Source of the DNA: Candidatus Kutchimonas denitrificans
GTDB lineage: Bacteria; Gemmatimonadota; Gemmatimonadetes; Palauibacterales; KS3-K002
Assembly: GCA_011774835.1 (NCBI GenBank)
Contig: JAACAK010000047.1
Location: 105,131-146,062, forward strand
Direction: 5' to 3'
DNA: 40,932 nt
Below are positions 7,635-16,407 of this stretch, piece by piece. The notes under the pieces are model-generated. The model was not told the DNA's origin. It ran no database searches and was given only the letters and a program-made list of their open reading frames with translations. The position numbers and the translations under genes are program-made. How positions within the stretch are numbered: the stretch's first letter is position 1; each line of letters opens with the position of its first letter.

Positions 7635-9911
7635 TCAACTCGACGTGGCGATCGCGTACGCCGCCACGGCCTGGCCCAGCGACAGGCCGCCGTCGTTCGG
7701 CGGCACGGCCCGGTGGGTCAGCACCTCGAACCCGGTCGCTTCCAAGGTCTCGACCAGGCGCGCCGTGAGCAGCGCGTTCTGAAAACAGCCGCCGCTCAGC
7801 GCGACTCGCTCCAGGTCGTGACGCTCCCTGATCCGCTCGCAGACCGCGGCGGTGAACGAGGCCACCGTGTTGTGGAAGGCCGCGGCGGTGGTCGACAGCG
7901 GCCGACCGGCTCGATGCTCGCACCAGAGGGCGCGCAGCGTGGCGGCCGGATCGATGATCCAGCCTTCCCCCCGGCGGAGGATGTCGTACGGGTAGATCTC
8001 ATCGACGCGGGGATCGGCCACCGCCTCGAGCTCCACGGCCGCCTGCCCCTCGTAGACCGCCTCGCGCCTCACGTCGAGCAACGCCGCCGCCACATCGAAT
8101 AACCGTCCGCACGACGACGTGAGGGGCGTGTTCAGCTCCGCCTCGAACTGCCGCCGCAGGATGATCCGCTCCCCTATCGGCAGCGTGGCGGTGAACGCGG
8201 CGAACTCCGATTCGGTAGCCCCGCGACACACCCCCCAGATGTAGCCCGCCGCCATACGGTACGGCTTTCTGATCGCCGCCTCGCCTCCCAGCATCGGCGC
8301 GTACCGCAGATGCGCGACTCGCTCGAAGCGCGACCAGTCGGCCACCAGCACCTCGCCGCCCCACACCGTCCCGTCCGTCCCATATCCGGTCCCGTCGTAC
8401 GCCACGCCGATCACCGGGTCGCGGATCCCGTGCTCCGCCATCACGCTCACCACGTGGGCGTGATGATGCTGGACCGCCACCCGCACCGCCCCGGGGTCCG
8501 GATACTCCTGCGCCACCTGCGTCGACAGATAGTCGGGGTGCATGTCGTGGGCGATGATCTCCGGCCTCACTCGGAACAGCCGCTCGTATGTCGCCAGCGC
8601 GTCCTGGAAATGCTCCAGCGTCTCCAGATTCTCCAGGTCGCCGATATGCTGGCCGAGCAGCGCCTTCGAGCCCTTCACCAGACAGAACGTGTTCTTCTGT
8701 TGCGCCCCAACCGCCAGGACATCACGCGCCGTTTCGAATGGAAGCTCGACGGGCGCCGGCGCGAAACCACGAGCACGACGGATCGGCGTCACCACCCCAG
8801 CCAACTGTCGCACCACCGAGTCATCGTACCGGGCATAGATGTCCCGGTTGTGCAGCAGGAACGCGTCGGCGATCTCTCCCAGCCGCTCGACCGCCTCATC
8901 GTTCCCGATGGCGATCGGCTCCTCGCTCAGGTTGCCGCTCGTCATCACCAGCGGCCCCTCGAACTCGCGCAGGAGCAGGTGATGGAGCGGCGTGTAGGGA
9001 AGCATCAGGCCCAGCGTGTCGAGCCCCGGGGCCACCTCCGGCGCAATCTCGGCGGCGTCGCGCCTCTTCATCAGGACGATCGGACGCTCCCGGCTCAGCA
9101 GCGCGTTCCGTTCCGCGTCGGTCGGACGACATAGTCGCTCCGCCCACCCCTCATCGGGCACCATGAGGGCGAACGGCTTGCCGTAACGCCGCTTCCGCGA
9201 TCTGAGTGTGGAGACGGCGTCGTCGTTCGTCGCATCGCACGCCAGCTGATAACCGCCCAGCCCCTTGAGCGCCACGATGCGGCCATCGCGCAGCAACGCC
9301 GCGCAGCGCGCCAGCGGATCGCCGCCCGTTCCGTCATCGGTCGGGCCGTGCAGCCAGGCGTGCGGCCCACAGGCCGGGCAGGCCACCGGCTGAGCGTGGA
9401 AGCGTCGATCGCGGGGGTCCTCGTACTCGGCGCGGCAATCGGCACACATCTCGAACCGGCGCATCGTCGTTCGCCGGCGATCGTACGGCAGATCCTCGAT
9501 GATGGTGAAGCGGGGACCGCAATGGGTGCAGTTGGTGAATGGATACCGGTAGCGTCGTTCGTTCGGGTCCAGCGTCTCGGCGTGACACGCCTCGCAGGTC
9601 GCCGTATCGGGAGGGATCGCCTGCCATCCTTCCTCGTGCGCGCTCTCGACGATCTCGAAGCTGCCGAATCCGGAAGGGGGTCGCTCCTCCACCTCCACCG
9701 CGTCGATCCGCGCCAACGGCGGCGCGTCGTCTCGGAGCTCCTGCAGAAAAGCGTCGAGCGCCCCCGGCTCGCCATCCAGCTCGATCTCGACCTGGGCGGA
9801 CGTGTTCCGCACCCAGCCGGTCAGCCCGTGGCGCTCCGCCAGTCCATAGACGAACGGGCGGAAGCCTACGCCCTGGACGATGCCGCGGACCCGGATCCTG
9901 AGGCCCCGCAC
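7635..9911 (-). CDS. hypF: carbamoyltransferase HypF
   Basis: A 758-residue four-domain enzyme that converts carbamoyl phosphate to carbamoyl-AMP and loads the HypE Cys. In order: an N-terminal acylphosphatase domain (VQGVGFRPFVYG at about residues 13-24); two zinc-finger-like Cys blocks (CEAC/CTHC and CADC/CPAC, about 105-185); a YrdC-like domain (about 200-380); and a Kae1-like domain with GVAYDGTGYG and the HHHAH motif. The end, SGGCFQN then PPNDGGLSLGQ, is typical. Length matches the family. The start is a GTG at 9911, one base after the hypB stop. It is the last gene of the hypA-hypB-hypF run. Confidence 0.96.
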   Translation of the reverse strand: MRGLRIRVRGIVQGVGFRPFVYGLAERHGLTGWVRNTSAQVEIELDGEPGALDAFLQELRDDAPPLARIDAVEVEERPPSGFGSFEIVESAHEEGWQAIPPDTATCEACHAETLDPNERRYRYPFTNCTHCGPRFTIIEDLPYDRRRTTMRRFEMCADCRAEYEDPRDRRFHAQPVACPACGPHAWLHGPTDDGTGGDPLARCAALLRDGRIVALKGLGGYQLACDATNDDAVSTLRSRKRRYGKPFALMVPDEGWAERLCRPTDAERNALLSRERPIVLMKRRDAAEIAPEVAPGLDTLGLMLPYTPLHHLLLREFEGPLVMTSGNLSEEPIAIGNDEAVERLGEIADAFLLHNRDIYARYDDSVVRQLAGVVTPIRRARGFAPAPVELPFETARDVLAVGAQQKNTFCLVKGSKALLGQHIGDLENLETLEHFQDALATYERLFRVRPEIIAHDMHPDYLSTQVAQEYPDPGAVRVAVQHHHAHVVSVMAEHGIRDPVIGVAYDGTGYGTDGTVWGGEVLVADWSRFERVAHLRYAPMLGGEAAIRKPYRMAAGYIWGVCRGATESEFAAFTATLPIGERIILRRQFEAELNTPLTSSCGRLFDVAAALLDVRREAVYEGQAAVELEAVADPRVDEIYPYDILRRGEGWIIDPAATLRALWCEHRAGRPLSTTAAAFHNTVASFTAAVCERIRERHDLERVALSGGCFQNALLTARLVETLEATGFEVLTHRAVPPNDGGLSLGQAVAAYAIATSS

Positions 9912-9912
9912 A

Positions 9913-10581
9913 TTACCCGCTCCGCTTGCGTTCCGCCGCCTCCAACAGCCAGTCCAGCCATTCCGCCAGCCCCTCCCCGGTGAAGGACGAGGTCGCGAAC
10001 ACCTCCAGCTCCGGGTTGATCGAGCGCGCGTTCTCCACCGCCCGCTCCGCCGAGAACTGCAGGTGCGGGATCAAATCGATCTTGGTCAGCACCAGCGCGC
10101 CCGCGCGCCGGAACGCCGCCGGATACTTGAGCGGCTTGTCCTCGCCCTCGGTCACGCTCATCAGCACCACCTTCATCGACTCGCCCAGGTCGAACGATGA
10201 CGGGCAGACCAGGTTGCCGACGTTCTCGACGAACAGCAGATCGAGCTCGCTCAGACCGAGCCCCGACAGCGATTTCGATACTTGCTCCGCGTTCAGATGG
10301 CAGCCGCCGCCCGTCTCGATCGCTTCTACAGGAACCCCGTGCCGCTCCAGGCGCTCCGCGTCGTTCCGCGTCTGCACGTCGCCCGCCACCACCGCCAGCC
10401 GCAGCTTCGATTTCAGCTCGTCGATCGTCTTCTCCAGCAGCGTCGTCTTTCCCGACCCCGGCGATGAGATCAGGTTCAGACAGAGAACGCCACGGCTCGT
10501 GAGGTCGGCTCGGATCTCGGCCGCCAGCCGGTCGTTGGCGCTCAGGACTTTCTGCTTGACCTCGACACGTTCGGCTGTCAT
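9913..10581 (-). CDS. hypB: nickel-insertion GTPase HypB
   Basis: A 222-residue SIMIBI GTPase that, with HypA, delivers nickel to the hydrogenase large subunit. The P-loop is GSGKTT (residues 42-47). Cys94-His95 in ETGGGCH form the conserved dimer-interface metal site. The KIDL segment near the C-terminus is consistent with the guanine-specificity motif. There is no His-rich N-terminal stretch of the kind found in nickel-storing HypB proteins, so this version probably does not store nickel. It lies 3 bases after hypA and 1 base before hypF. Confidence 0.96.
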   Translation of the reverse strand: MTAERVEVKQKVLSANDRLAAEIRADLTSRGVLCLNLISSPGSGKTTLLEKTIDELKSKLRLAVVAGDVQTRNDAERLERHGVPVEAIETGGGCHLNAEQVSKSLSGLGLSELDLLFVENVGNLVCPSSFDLGESMKVVLMSVTEGEDKPLKYPAAFRRAGALVLTKIDLIPHLQFSAERAVENARSINPELEVFATSSFTGEGLAEWLDWLLEAAERKRSG

Positions 10582-10584
10582 CGC

Positions 10585-10923
10585 TCACTCCACTTCCAGG
10601 TAGCTCACCTGCAGGCTCTGCCCGCCTGTCACGCCCCGGGCCACCGATCCGCAGTCCGGACATTCGAACGGTGCCGCCCGCACCTCGAATTGCACCTCGC
10701 ACGACAAACACGCCGCCACGCCCGGCTCCCGCTCGATCTCGATCGCCACGTCGCCATGCCGCTCCTTCAGCACCACTTCCAGGCAGAAACGCAGGGTATC
10801 GACCTCCACGCCCGAGAACGCCCCCACCTGCACGCCCAGACCCGTGAGCCGGCTCTCCGGCGCATGGGCCAGCTCGCGCTCGCAGATCCCACCGATCTCC
10901 AGGGCCAGCGCCATCTCGTGCAT
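10585..10923 (-). CDS. hypA: nickel metallochaperone HypA
   Basis: A 112-residue protein starting MHEMALA; His2 and Glu3 belong to the N-terminal nickel site. Four Cys in two CxxC pairs (C72/C75, C88/C91) form the structural zinc site. The start at 10923 is fixed by the required N-terminal MHE and a preceding GGAGAGG; an upstream ATG at 10989 would add 22 residues and destroy the nickel site. The gene leads the hypABF run and lies 166 bases downstream of a ZIP-type metal transporter gene on the same strand. Confidence 0.95.
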   Translation of the reverse strand: MHEMALALEIGGICERELAHAPESRLTGLGVQVGAFSGVEVDTLRFCLEVVLKERHGDVAIEIEREPGVAACLSCEVQFEVRAAPFECPDCGSVARGVTGGQSLQVSYLEVE

Positions 10924-11089
10924 GGGGCGATCCTCTCCGTGGGACGAACCGATTGCAAGGGTCAGGCCGCGATGAGTGGGGAAGCGCAAAGGACGAGATC
11001 CGCCGGCCCGAACGTAAGGGGCGGTGACGAACCCGACCCGGTCCGCCCGGCGCCCGCGGCGCCGATTGGGACATTTCGCTACGAAGCCC

Positions 11090-11830
11090 TCAACCCCGCA
11101 GCAGCCATTGGAACCCGATCATCGCCATGAGCGCCGCTGTCAGCGTGGTAGCCACGGCCCGGCTTCCCGCATCCTCCAGCGCCTCGGGCAAGAGCTCGGC
11201 GAAGCACATCCAGATCATGGCGCCGGCGGCGAATCCGAGGCCGACGGGCAGGATCGGGCGAAAGGCTTCGACGAAGAGAAAGGCCGGAACGGCGAGGAGC
11301 GGCTGGGGGAGGCTGGAGAAGACGCTCCAGCCGGCGGCGCGTCGCACCGACTCGCCCCGGGGCACCAGGATCAGGCTGATGGCCAACCCCTCCGGGATGT
11401 TGTGCACCGCGATCGCCGTCGTGATGAAGATCCCCAGCGCCTCACCGCCGCCGAACGATACCCCGACACCCACCCCCTCGGTGAACGAGTGCACGGTCAT
11501 GATGCCGATGATCATGAGCGCCTTGCCCGCGTCGGCCCCCCGGAGGGTCCCGACCTCCAGCGCCTCGCGGGTATCGAGCCAGCGGGTGCTCCAGGCGATG
11601 AAGAGGACACCAAGCAGCGCACCGCCGATGACCCGCAGCAGGCCGGCCGCCAGGCCCTCGTAGATCAGCCCAAAGCTCGCCGCGATCATCAGGCCGGCTG
11701 CCACGGCGTTCGACATGGCCAGCCAGGTGCGAGACATGCGCGGCAGGAAGAGGAAGGGGAGCGCGCCGAGGCCGGTGGCCAGCGCCGTGAGACCCGCGAC
11801 GACGAAGACGGTAAGGGGTGTGGCCGTCAT
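11090..11830 (-). CDS. ZIP-family divalent metal transporter
   Basis: A 246-residue inner-membrane permease with seven or eight hydrophobic helices. The ZIP signatures are HSFTEGVGVG in the fourth helix and HNIPEGLA in the fifth, which form the binuclear metal-binding centre in this family. ZIP proteins import zinc, iron and related divalent ions. The ATG at 11830 follows GAGGTGAC. Position just upstream of hypA-hypB-hypF, on the same strand and 166 bases away, suggests it may help supply metal for hydrogenase maturation. Nickel specificity is a guess from context; zinc is the default family substrate. Confidence 0.85.
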   Translation of the reverse strand: MTATPLTVFVVAGLTALATGLGALPFLFLPRMSRTWLAMSNAVAAGLMIAASFGLIYEGLAAGLLRVIGGALLGVLFIAWSTRWLDTREALEVGTLRGADAGKALMIIGIMTVHSFTEGVGVGVSFGGGEALGIFITTAIAVHNIPEGLAISLILVPRGESVRRAAGWSVFSSLPQPLLAVPAFLFVEAFRPILPVGLGFAAGAMIWMCFAELLPEALEDAGSRAVATTLTAALMAMIGFQWLLRG

Positions 11831-11948
11831 GTCACCTCACGCCGGTCGGGGCCGAATGCAGGGTACACTATGACGCCTCCGGCGTCCCGGGCAAACCAAT
11901 GCAATAGAGGGCGCCGGTATCGACATTCCAAAGGTGGAGTGATTGAGC

Positions 11949-11988
11949 GAAAAGCGGCGCGCCTCCAGAGTGGAGGAGACGCGCCGCT
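11949..11988 (-). terminator. intrinsic terminator after the small tetraheme cytochrome
   Basis: On the minus strand a strong stem (AGCGGCGCG/CGCGCCGCT plus inner CCTCC/GGAGG) with a short loop is followed by TTTT. It begins 13 bases after the cytochrome stop at 12002, so it likely ends the long cytochrome transcript and separates it from the ZIP-hypABF unit. Confidence 0.8.
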
Positions 11989-12001
11989 GGTGATTCTATA
12001 C

Positions 12002-12397
12002 TCAGGCCGCCGGCTTATGGCAGAGCGTGCAATACTGGTTGTCCCGGCCTTCGTGATCCGCCGGCATCGGTTTCATGCCTTCGGCCCCGTGGCACATCCC
12101 GCAGTCCTCCTGCCCCTCCAGCCCATGGGGTATGGCCGTCGGCGCGGTCGTCTGCACCGCGGCGTCCTCCGCGTGGCACATCAGGCACGTCTCGTTCGGC
12201 CGGCCCTTGTGGTTTTCCGGCGCGGGCATCATGCCGCCCTCGGGGTTGTGGCACATGGCGCAGTCTTCCTGCCCCTCCACGCCATGGGCGATGACCGGCG
12301 GCGTCTTCCATCCTTCCTGCTGCCAGGCGAAGGCGCCCAGCACCGCGATCGCCCCCAACCAGACGAGCGAGAAAGCAAACGAACGTTTCTGGTGCAT
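12002..12397 (-). CDS. small periplasmic tetraheme cytochrome c (copy 1)
   Basis: A 131-residue protein with four CxxCH heme sites (CAMCH, CLMCH, CGMCH, CTLCH). It contains two internal halves, each starting HG(V/L)EGQEDC, so it arose by duplication of a diheme module. The N-terminal 28 residues form a signal peptide or uncleaved anchor (FSLVWLGAIAVLGAFAW). The ATG at 12397 follows AAAGGGAG; an upstream ATG at 12433 is less likely. It is about four-fifths identical to the neighbouring copy at 12626-13021. The size and tetraheme content suit a soluble or anchored periplasmic electron carrier between the quinone-linked complex, the hydrogenase or the outer-membrane conduit (inference). A terminator follows directly. 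Confidence 0.92.
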   Translation of the reverse strand: MHQKRSFAFSLVWLGAIAVLGAFAWQQEGWKTPPVIAHGVEGQEDCAMCHNPEGGMMPAPENHKGRPNETCLMCHAEDAAVQTTAPTAIPHGLEGQEDCGMCHGAEGMKPMPADHEGRDNQYCTLCHKPAA

Positions 12398-12625
12398 ATC
12401 TCTTGGCTCCCTTTCGGTCGGGACTAATCGCACACCGGATAATACACCAATCGACTTCCCGCGTGCCGGCAGAGGTTCACCCGACCGCCGCCCGCGGCCT
12501 GCACCTTAATGCAGGTCGCCGGTCTCAGGCAAGAGGCACCGAACCTGGCCGCGCCCGGTCTGTCTGGCTCGTATCTGTTATCGCTGAAGGCGAGCGTTTC
12601 TGCCCGCTCGATCAGCTCCTCGGCG

Positions 12626-13021
12626 CTAGGCGGCCGGCGTGTGGCAGAGCGTGCAGTACTGCTTGTCCCGGCCCTCGTGGTCCGCCGGCATCGGCTTCAT
12701 GCCCTCGGCCCCGTGGCACATCCCGCAGTCCTCCTGCCCCTCCACGCCGTGGGGCATAGCCGGGGGAGCCGTGGTTTGCACGGCGGCGTCCTCGGCATGG
12801 CACCAGAGACAGATCTCGTTCGGCCGCTCCGTATGGGTGGCCGGCGCCGGGACCATGCCACCGTCCGGGTTGTGGCACATCAGGCAGGTCTCCTGTCCCT
12901 CCACACCGTGGGCGATGACCGGCGGCGTCTTCCACCCTTCCTGCTGCCAGGCGAAAGCGCCAAGGAGCACGACAGAACTCAAGAGGGCTAGTGGGAGGGC
13001 AAACGAACGGTTGTGACTCAT
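12626..13021 (-). CDS. small periplasmic tetraheme cytochrome c (copy 2)
   Basis: A 131-residue paralogue of the cytochrome at 12002-12397, with four CxxCH sites (CLMCH, CLWCH, CGMCH, CTLCH). From about residue 21 onward the two proteins differ at only some 15 positions and the DNA is also closely similar. The signal segments differ more (here LPLALLSSVVLLGAFAW). The tandem duplication is therefore fairly recent or kept alike by conversion. The genes are 228 bases apart on the same strand. Substitutions near the first two hemes (AMCH to LMCH, LMCH to LWCH) may tune potential or partner choice. The ATG at 13021 follows AGGGAGCTGAAGT. Confidence 0.92.
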   Translation of the reverse strand: MSHNRSFALPLALLSSVVLLGAFAWQQEGWKTPPVIAHGVEGQETCLMCHNPDGGMVPAPATHTERPNEICLWCHAEDAAVQTTAPPAMPHGVEGQEDCGMCHGAEGMKPMPADHEGRDKQYCTLCHTPAA

Positions 13022-13077
13022 ACTTCAGCTCCCTTTGTTTGGGAAAACCACCACGCTGAACAACATGCCAAATGGCT

Positions 13078-13095
13078 CGCCAGCTTCGGCTGGCG
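13078..13095 (-). terminator. short hairpin with TTCG loop after the MWNH tetraheme cytochrome gene
   Basis: CGCCAGC-TTCG-GCTGGCG (read on the plus strand) forms a perfect 7-bp stem 8 bases past the tetraheme cytochrome stop. Only a weak T stretch (ATTT) follows on the minus strand, so it may be a partial terminator or an mRNA-stabilising hairpin between the complex genes and the small cytochromes. Confidence 0.4.
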
Positions 13096-13102
13096 CCGCC
13101 AC

Positions 13103-14341
13103 TTATCTTCGCTCCTCATTACCTTGCGTGTCGGCCTGCCCCTGCTCGGCGAGGGCTTGTAGATAGGCCGATAGATCTCGCATCTCCTCGTTCTCGAACA
13201 GAGGCCACTCCACGTCTCCCAGCTGGATCATGTCGTACATGGCGGGCGCGTGGTTCCACATCGCCGTGGCCAAACCCAAGGGCGTCAGCACCGCGCGGGA
13301 CTGAGCCAGATCGGGCCCGACGGCAGCGTCCCCGCCATGACAGGCCGAGCAACCCTTGCGCTCGAAGACCTGCTCTCCGATCTGAACATCCCCCGCCCCA
13401 GCGTAGAAGCGCAGGTAGTAGAGAAAAGCGATGATGTCGGCCATCTCCGTGCCCTCGAAGCGTGGAAAGGCGATCCCACGCGCCCGAATGGCGGCATCCA
13501 TCTGGAAGGAGTGGTTCCACAACACGCCGGCGATCTCGGAGACCTGGAGTCGCTGAGTCGCGGTCTGAAGGTCGGGTCCGAAACGAGTCCCGCGCCCTTC
13601 CCGCCCGTGGCACGCCACACACCCTTTCTCCAGAAACAATTCCCGACCGCGGTTGGGGTTCGGCGGCTGCAGAAACACGGCCTCACGCTCACGCAGATCG
13701 GAATCACGCCGTATGTACGCCTGGATATCGGCCAACTCTCGTCCCACGAACTTGGGCATGGGAATGCCCCGCGACACCTGCTCACCTTGCATCTCGGGCC
13801 CGCTGTTCCACATCCCCTGAGCCAGCATGATCGGCCCGATGTAGCGCGCGTAGCCGTCCAGCCCCCCGCCGACCTGACCGCCCCGTCCGCCAACCGAGTG
13901 ACACTCGACGCAACGCTTCTCGCGGAACCACCACTCACCGTCCTCCGGGTTACCCGGCTGATCGAACAGCTTGACGTAGTAGATATAACTGATGATGTCG
14001 GCCAGCTCCGCCTCGGTGAACGTGGGCCACCGGACCTCCTCGTGTCGGACGGTCTCGATCATGCGAGGTGTGTGATTCCAAAAAAGACCGGCCAGCTGTT
14101 GAAGGCTGCGGCCGGCGCCGACCACGGCGAAGTCGGGTCCCAGCGTCCCTCCGTTCCCCCAGATGGAATGGCAGCGCACACAACCGCGGCTGACGAAGAT
14201 CTGCCGTCCCGCGACCGGGTCGCCTGCGAACGACCGCGCTGTCTGCGCCGCAGCCACGCGCACCCCAACCGGCAGAGAAGCGATCGTGAGAGGCAGCACC
14301 CCCCACAACACCCATATCGAGACCCGGCGTCGCTGGATCAT
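13103..14341 (-). CDS. tetraheme cytochrome c of four tandem mono-heme modules (MWNH type)
   Basis: A 412-residue exported protein with a signal peptide ending near AAAQTA (about residue 33). Four class-I-like modules of about 90 residues each carry one heme: C54-H58, C144-H148, C241-H245 and C331-H335. Each module follows the pattern CxxCH, GG..GPD, (L/M)WN(H/S)..(Q/E)M, then a P.F..(E/T)E.AD.(I/L)..Y segment. The Met after WNH is a plausible distal heme ligand. Its ATG overlaps the stop of the NrfD-like gene (ATGA), so it is a co-translated fifth member of the quinone-linked complex operon. A paralogue with the same plan is encoded at 19695-20915. Likely role: periplasmic electron entry or exit for the complex (inference). 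I do not know a characterised homologue. Confidence 0.9.
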   Translation of the reverse strand: MIQRRRVSIWVLWGVLPLTIASLPVGVRVAAAQTARSFAGDPVAGRQIFVSRGCVRCHSIWGNGGTLGPDFAVVGAGRSLQQLAGLFWNHTPRMIETVRHEEVRWPTFTEAELADIISYIYYVKLFDQPGNPEDGEWWFREKRCVECHSVGGRGGQVGGGLDGYARYIGPIMLAQGMWNSGPEMQGEQVSRGIPMPKFVGRELADIQAYIRRDSDLREREAVFLQPPNPNRGRELFLEKGCVACHGREGRGTRFGPDLQTATQRLQVSEIAGVLWNHSFQMDAAIRARGIAFPRFEGTEMADIIAFLYYLRFYAGAGDVQIGEQVFERKGCSACHGGDAAVGPDLAQSRAVLTPLGLATAMWNHAPAMYDMIQLGDVEWPLFENEEMRDLSAYLQALAEQGQADTQGNEERR

Positions 14342-15717
14342 CGGACTTTCCCCGGCACTAGCGCTTCGCGCTCGTCGGGCAGGTATTCCGCCACCCGCTC
14401 GGAAACCTCGCGAACGGATATCTCCCGCCCTTCCTTGATTTCCCATATCGAGACGATCGGTACGAACTTGGTCGCGAGCATGTAGAGCAGGATGAAGCCA
14501 GAAAACGTCGCGGCCATGATCGACAGTTCGATCCAGGACGGCAAATAACTCCCGATCGACTCGATCTCCCAACGCGGGTTCACCGACGTCGGCACCACGA
14601 TGTTGAACCGTTCCAGCCACATACCGATCATCACCGCGATCCCCGCGATCAACGTTCCCTTCGGTGTGCGCATCGACTTTCGCGACATCAACGCCAGCGG
14701 GATAAAGAAACAACCCGCCACCATCGTCCAGAACGGAATCGCGAACGGCCCGGACACCTTCGCCCAAAACGTGCGCAGCTCGGATGGCTCCCCGCCATAG
14801 AACGCCGTCAGGTATTCAGCGAAGGTGAAATAGAACCACAGCAGACTGAAGAGCAGCAGGAGCCGACCCAGGTAATCGAAATGGATGTCCTTGAAATACT
14901 GCTCGAGGCTGAACGCACGCCTGAGGACCACCATAGCCACCAGAATCGCGGCGATCCCCGAGTAGATCGCACCCATGACGAAGTACGGCCCGAAGATCGT
15001 GCTGTGCCACATGGGTCGCAGCGTCATCGCGAAGATCCAACCGATCACCGTGTGTACCGAGACGGCGATCGGGATCACGACGATCGAAAGAACACCGATC
15101 ACCTTTTCCAGCCGCGCCCGCTGCTCCGGCGTGTCGTGGTAGCCGGCGGCCAGGAACCGGTAGAGCCGCGGCGCCTTGATCCCCGAATCGCGAATCAACG
15201 CCAGGTCCGGCAGCATCGGCACGTAGAGGTAGATCGTGCACGATACGAAATACAGGCCGATGCTGATCACGTCCCAGAGCAGGGGCGAAAGGAGCTGGGC
15301 ATGAAAGATGACGTTGAGCACCCGATCGGGACGGCCCAAATCGATGATCGGCTGGATCGCACCGAACCCGATGACCAGGACGGTGATCAGCTCGGCCGAG
15401 CGCGTGATCGACCGCCGCCACTCCGCCTTGCTGACGCGCAGGATCGCCGAGATCAGGGTTCCGGCGTGGCTGATCCCGATGAAGAAGACGAAGCAGATGA
15501 TGTAGATGCCCCAGTACTCAGGGCGATTCAACCCCGTAAGTCCAAGCCCGTAGCGAACCTGCAGGTAGTAGGCGAAGATGCCCCACGCCGTGATCGCGCA
15601 AAGGGTAGCCGCCACTATGTAGAAGCCACGCGAGGTCTCGACGAGCGGCTTGAGAAGCACGCGCTCGTCTCGTGACATCCGGGCTAGCTTCTCTTTGACT
15701 TCCGGGCGCATGCTCAC
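14338..15717 (-). CDS. NrfD/PsrC-type quinone-interacting membrane subunit
   Basis: A 459-residue protein with about ten hydrophobic helices, of the NrfD/PsrC/ActC/QrcD superfamily, which binds quinone at the periplasmic side and docks onto the ferredoxin-like subunit. Family-type segments include an early GISHAGTLIS in the second or third helix, conserved polar residues in the membrane (E and H), and MWLERFNIVVPT, which resembles the ActC/ActF MWLER(F/Y) motif. The start is taken as the GTG at 15717, which overlaps the upstream stop (GTGA); the ATG at 15711 is nearly equivalent. It is fourth in the operon pentaheme cytochrome, molybdopterin-family protein, ferredoxin, NrfD, the order of qrcABCD. 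Confidence 0.9.
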   Translation of the reverse strand: MSMRPEVKEKLARMSRDERVLLKPLVETSRGFYIVAATLCAITAWGIFAYYLQVRYGLGLTGLNRPEYWGIYIICFVFFIGISHAGTLISAILRVSKAEWRRSITRSAELITVLVIGFGAIQPIIDLGRPDRVLNVIFHAQLLSPLLWDVISIGLYFVSCTIYLYVPMLPDLALIRDSGIKAPRLYRFLAAGYHDTPEQRARLEKVIGVLSIVVIPIAVSVHTVIGWIFAMTLRPMWHSTIFGPYFVMGAIYSGIAAILVAMVVLRRAFSLEQYFKDIHFDYLGRLLLLFSLLWFYFTFAEYLTAFYGGEPSELRTFWAKVSGPFAIPFWTMVAGCFFIPLALMSRKSMRTPKGTLIAGIAVMIGMWLERFNIVVPTSVNPRWEIESIGSYLPSWIELSIMAATFSGFILLYMLATKFVPIVSIWEIKEGREISVREVSERVAEYLPDEREALVPGKVR

Positions 15718-16397
15718 TCCCTCGGCCTGAGGTAATAGACCTTTGGCTCCGTCCCCAGGTCCTCCATCACGCGGAATGCCCGCGGGTCCTCTTTGAGCTC
15801 GTGGACGCGATGGTTCGGGTTGTCGAGGTCGCCAAAGGTGATCGCTCCAGCGGGACAGATCTCCGCGCAGGCGGGCTGGTAATCTTCCTCCCTCAGCTCG
15901 CGCCCTTCGGCGGCCGCGTCCTCACGGGCCTTCTGCAGTCGGTGATGACAGAACGTGCACTTCTCTATTACACCTTTTGGACGGACCGACACATCCGGAT
16001 TCAGGTGCTGACGCTCCGATTCCGACCACTCGGGGTCATACCAGTTGAAGTACTTTACCGTGTAGGGACAGGCGTTGGCGCAGTAGCGACATCCGATACA
16101 GCGCGCATAGATCTGACCGACGATGCCTTCCTCATCGATGTACGTCGCACGCACTGGACACACCTTGATGCAGGGCGGATTGTCACAGTGCAGACACGGA
16201 CGAGGGAAGAAAAGAAGGCGCGTTTCGGGGAACTCGCCCTCGAGCTCGGTTTCCACTTTCATCCAGCTCAGCGCGCGTCCCATGTCCGCCTGTTCTGCCG
16301 AGACCGTCGGTATGTTGTTCTCGCTCTTGCACGCCACCTCGCACGCGGCGCAGCCGGTGCAGCGGTCGAGGTCGATCACCATTCCCCAGCGTGGCAT
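15714..16397 (-). CDS. four-cluster ferredoxin-like electron transfer subunit
   Basis: A 227-residue iron-sulfur protein of the PsrB/NrfC/QrcC type. Sixteen Cys fall in four groups: C13/C16/C19/C23, C68/C71/C76/C80, C100/C103/C106/C110 and C147/C150/C177/C181. That is enough for four [4Fe-4S] clusters wiring the large subunit to the NrfD-type subunit. There is no signal peptide; such subunits are usually carried out through Tat by the partner large subunit. The ATG at 16397 (MPRWGMVIDL) is chosen because the family starts just before its first cluster; an ATG at 16529 would add 44 Cys-containing residues of no family character. It lies 10 bases after the molybdopterin-family gene and overlaps the NrfD gene. 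Confidence 0.93.
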   Translation of the reverse strand: MPRWGMVIDLDRCTGCAACEVACKSENNIPTVSAEQADMGRALSWMKVETELEGEFPETRLLFFPRPCLHCDNPPCIKVCPVRATYIDEEGIVGQIYARCIGCRYCANACPYTVKYFNWYDPEWSESERQHLNPDVSVRPKGVIEKCTFCHHRLQKAREDAAAEGRELREEDYQPACAEICPAGAITFGDLDNPNHRVHELKEDPRAFRVMEDLGTEPKVYYLRPRE

Positions 16398-16407
16398 CTT
16401 CCGCCCC

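Noticed and set aside
12591-12610. Hairpin CGAGCG...CGCTCG between the two small tetraheme genes as a terminator
   Set aside because: The stem is only 6 bp, and no T run follows on the minus strand.
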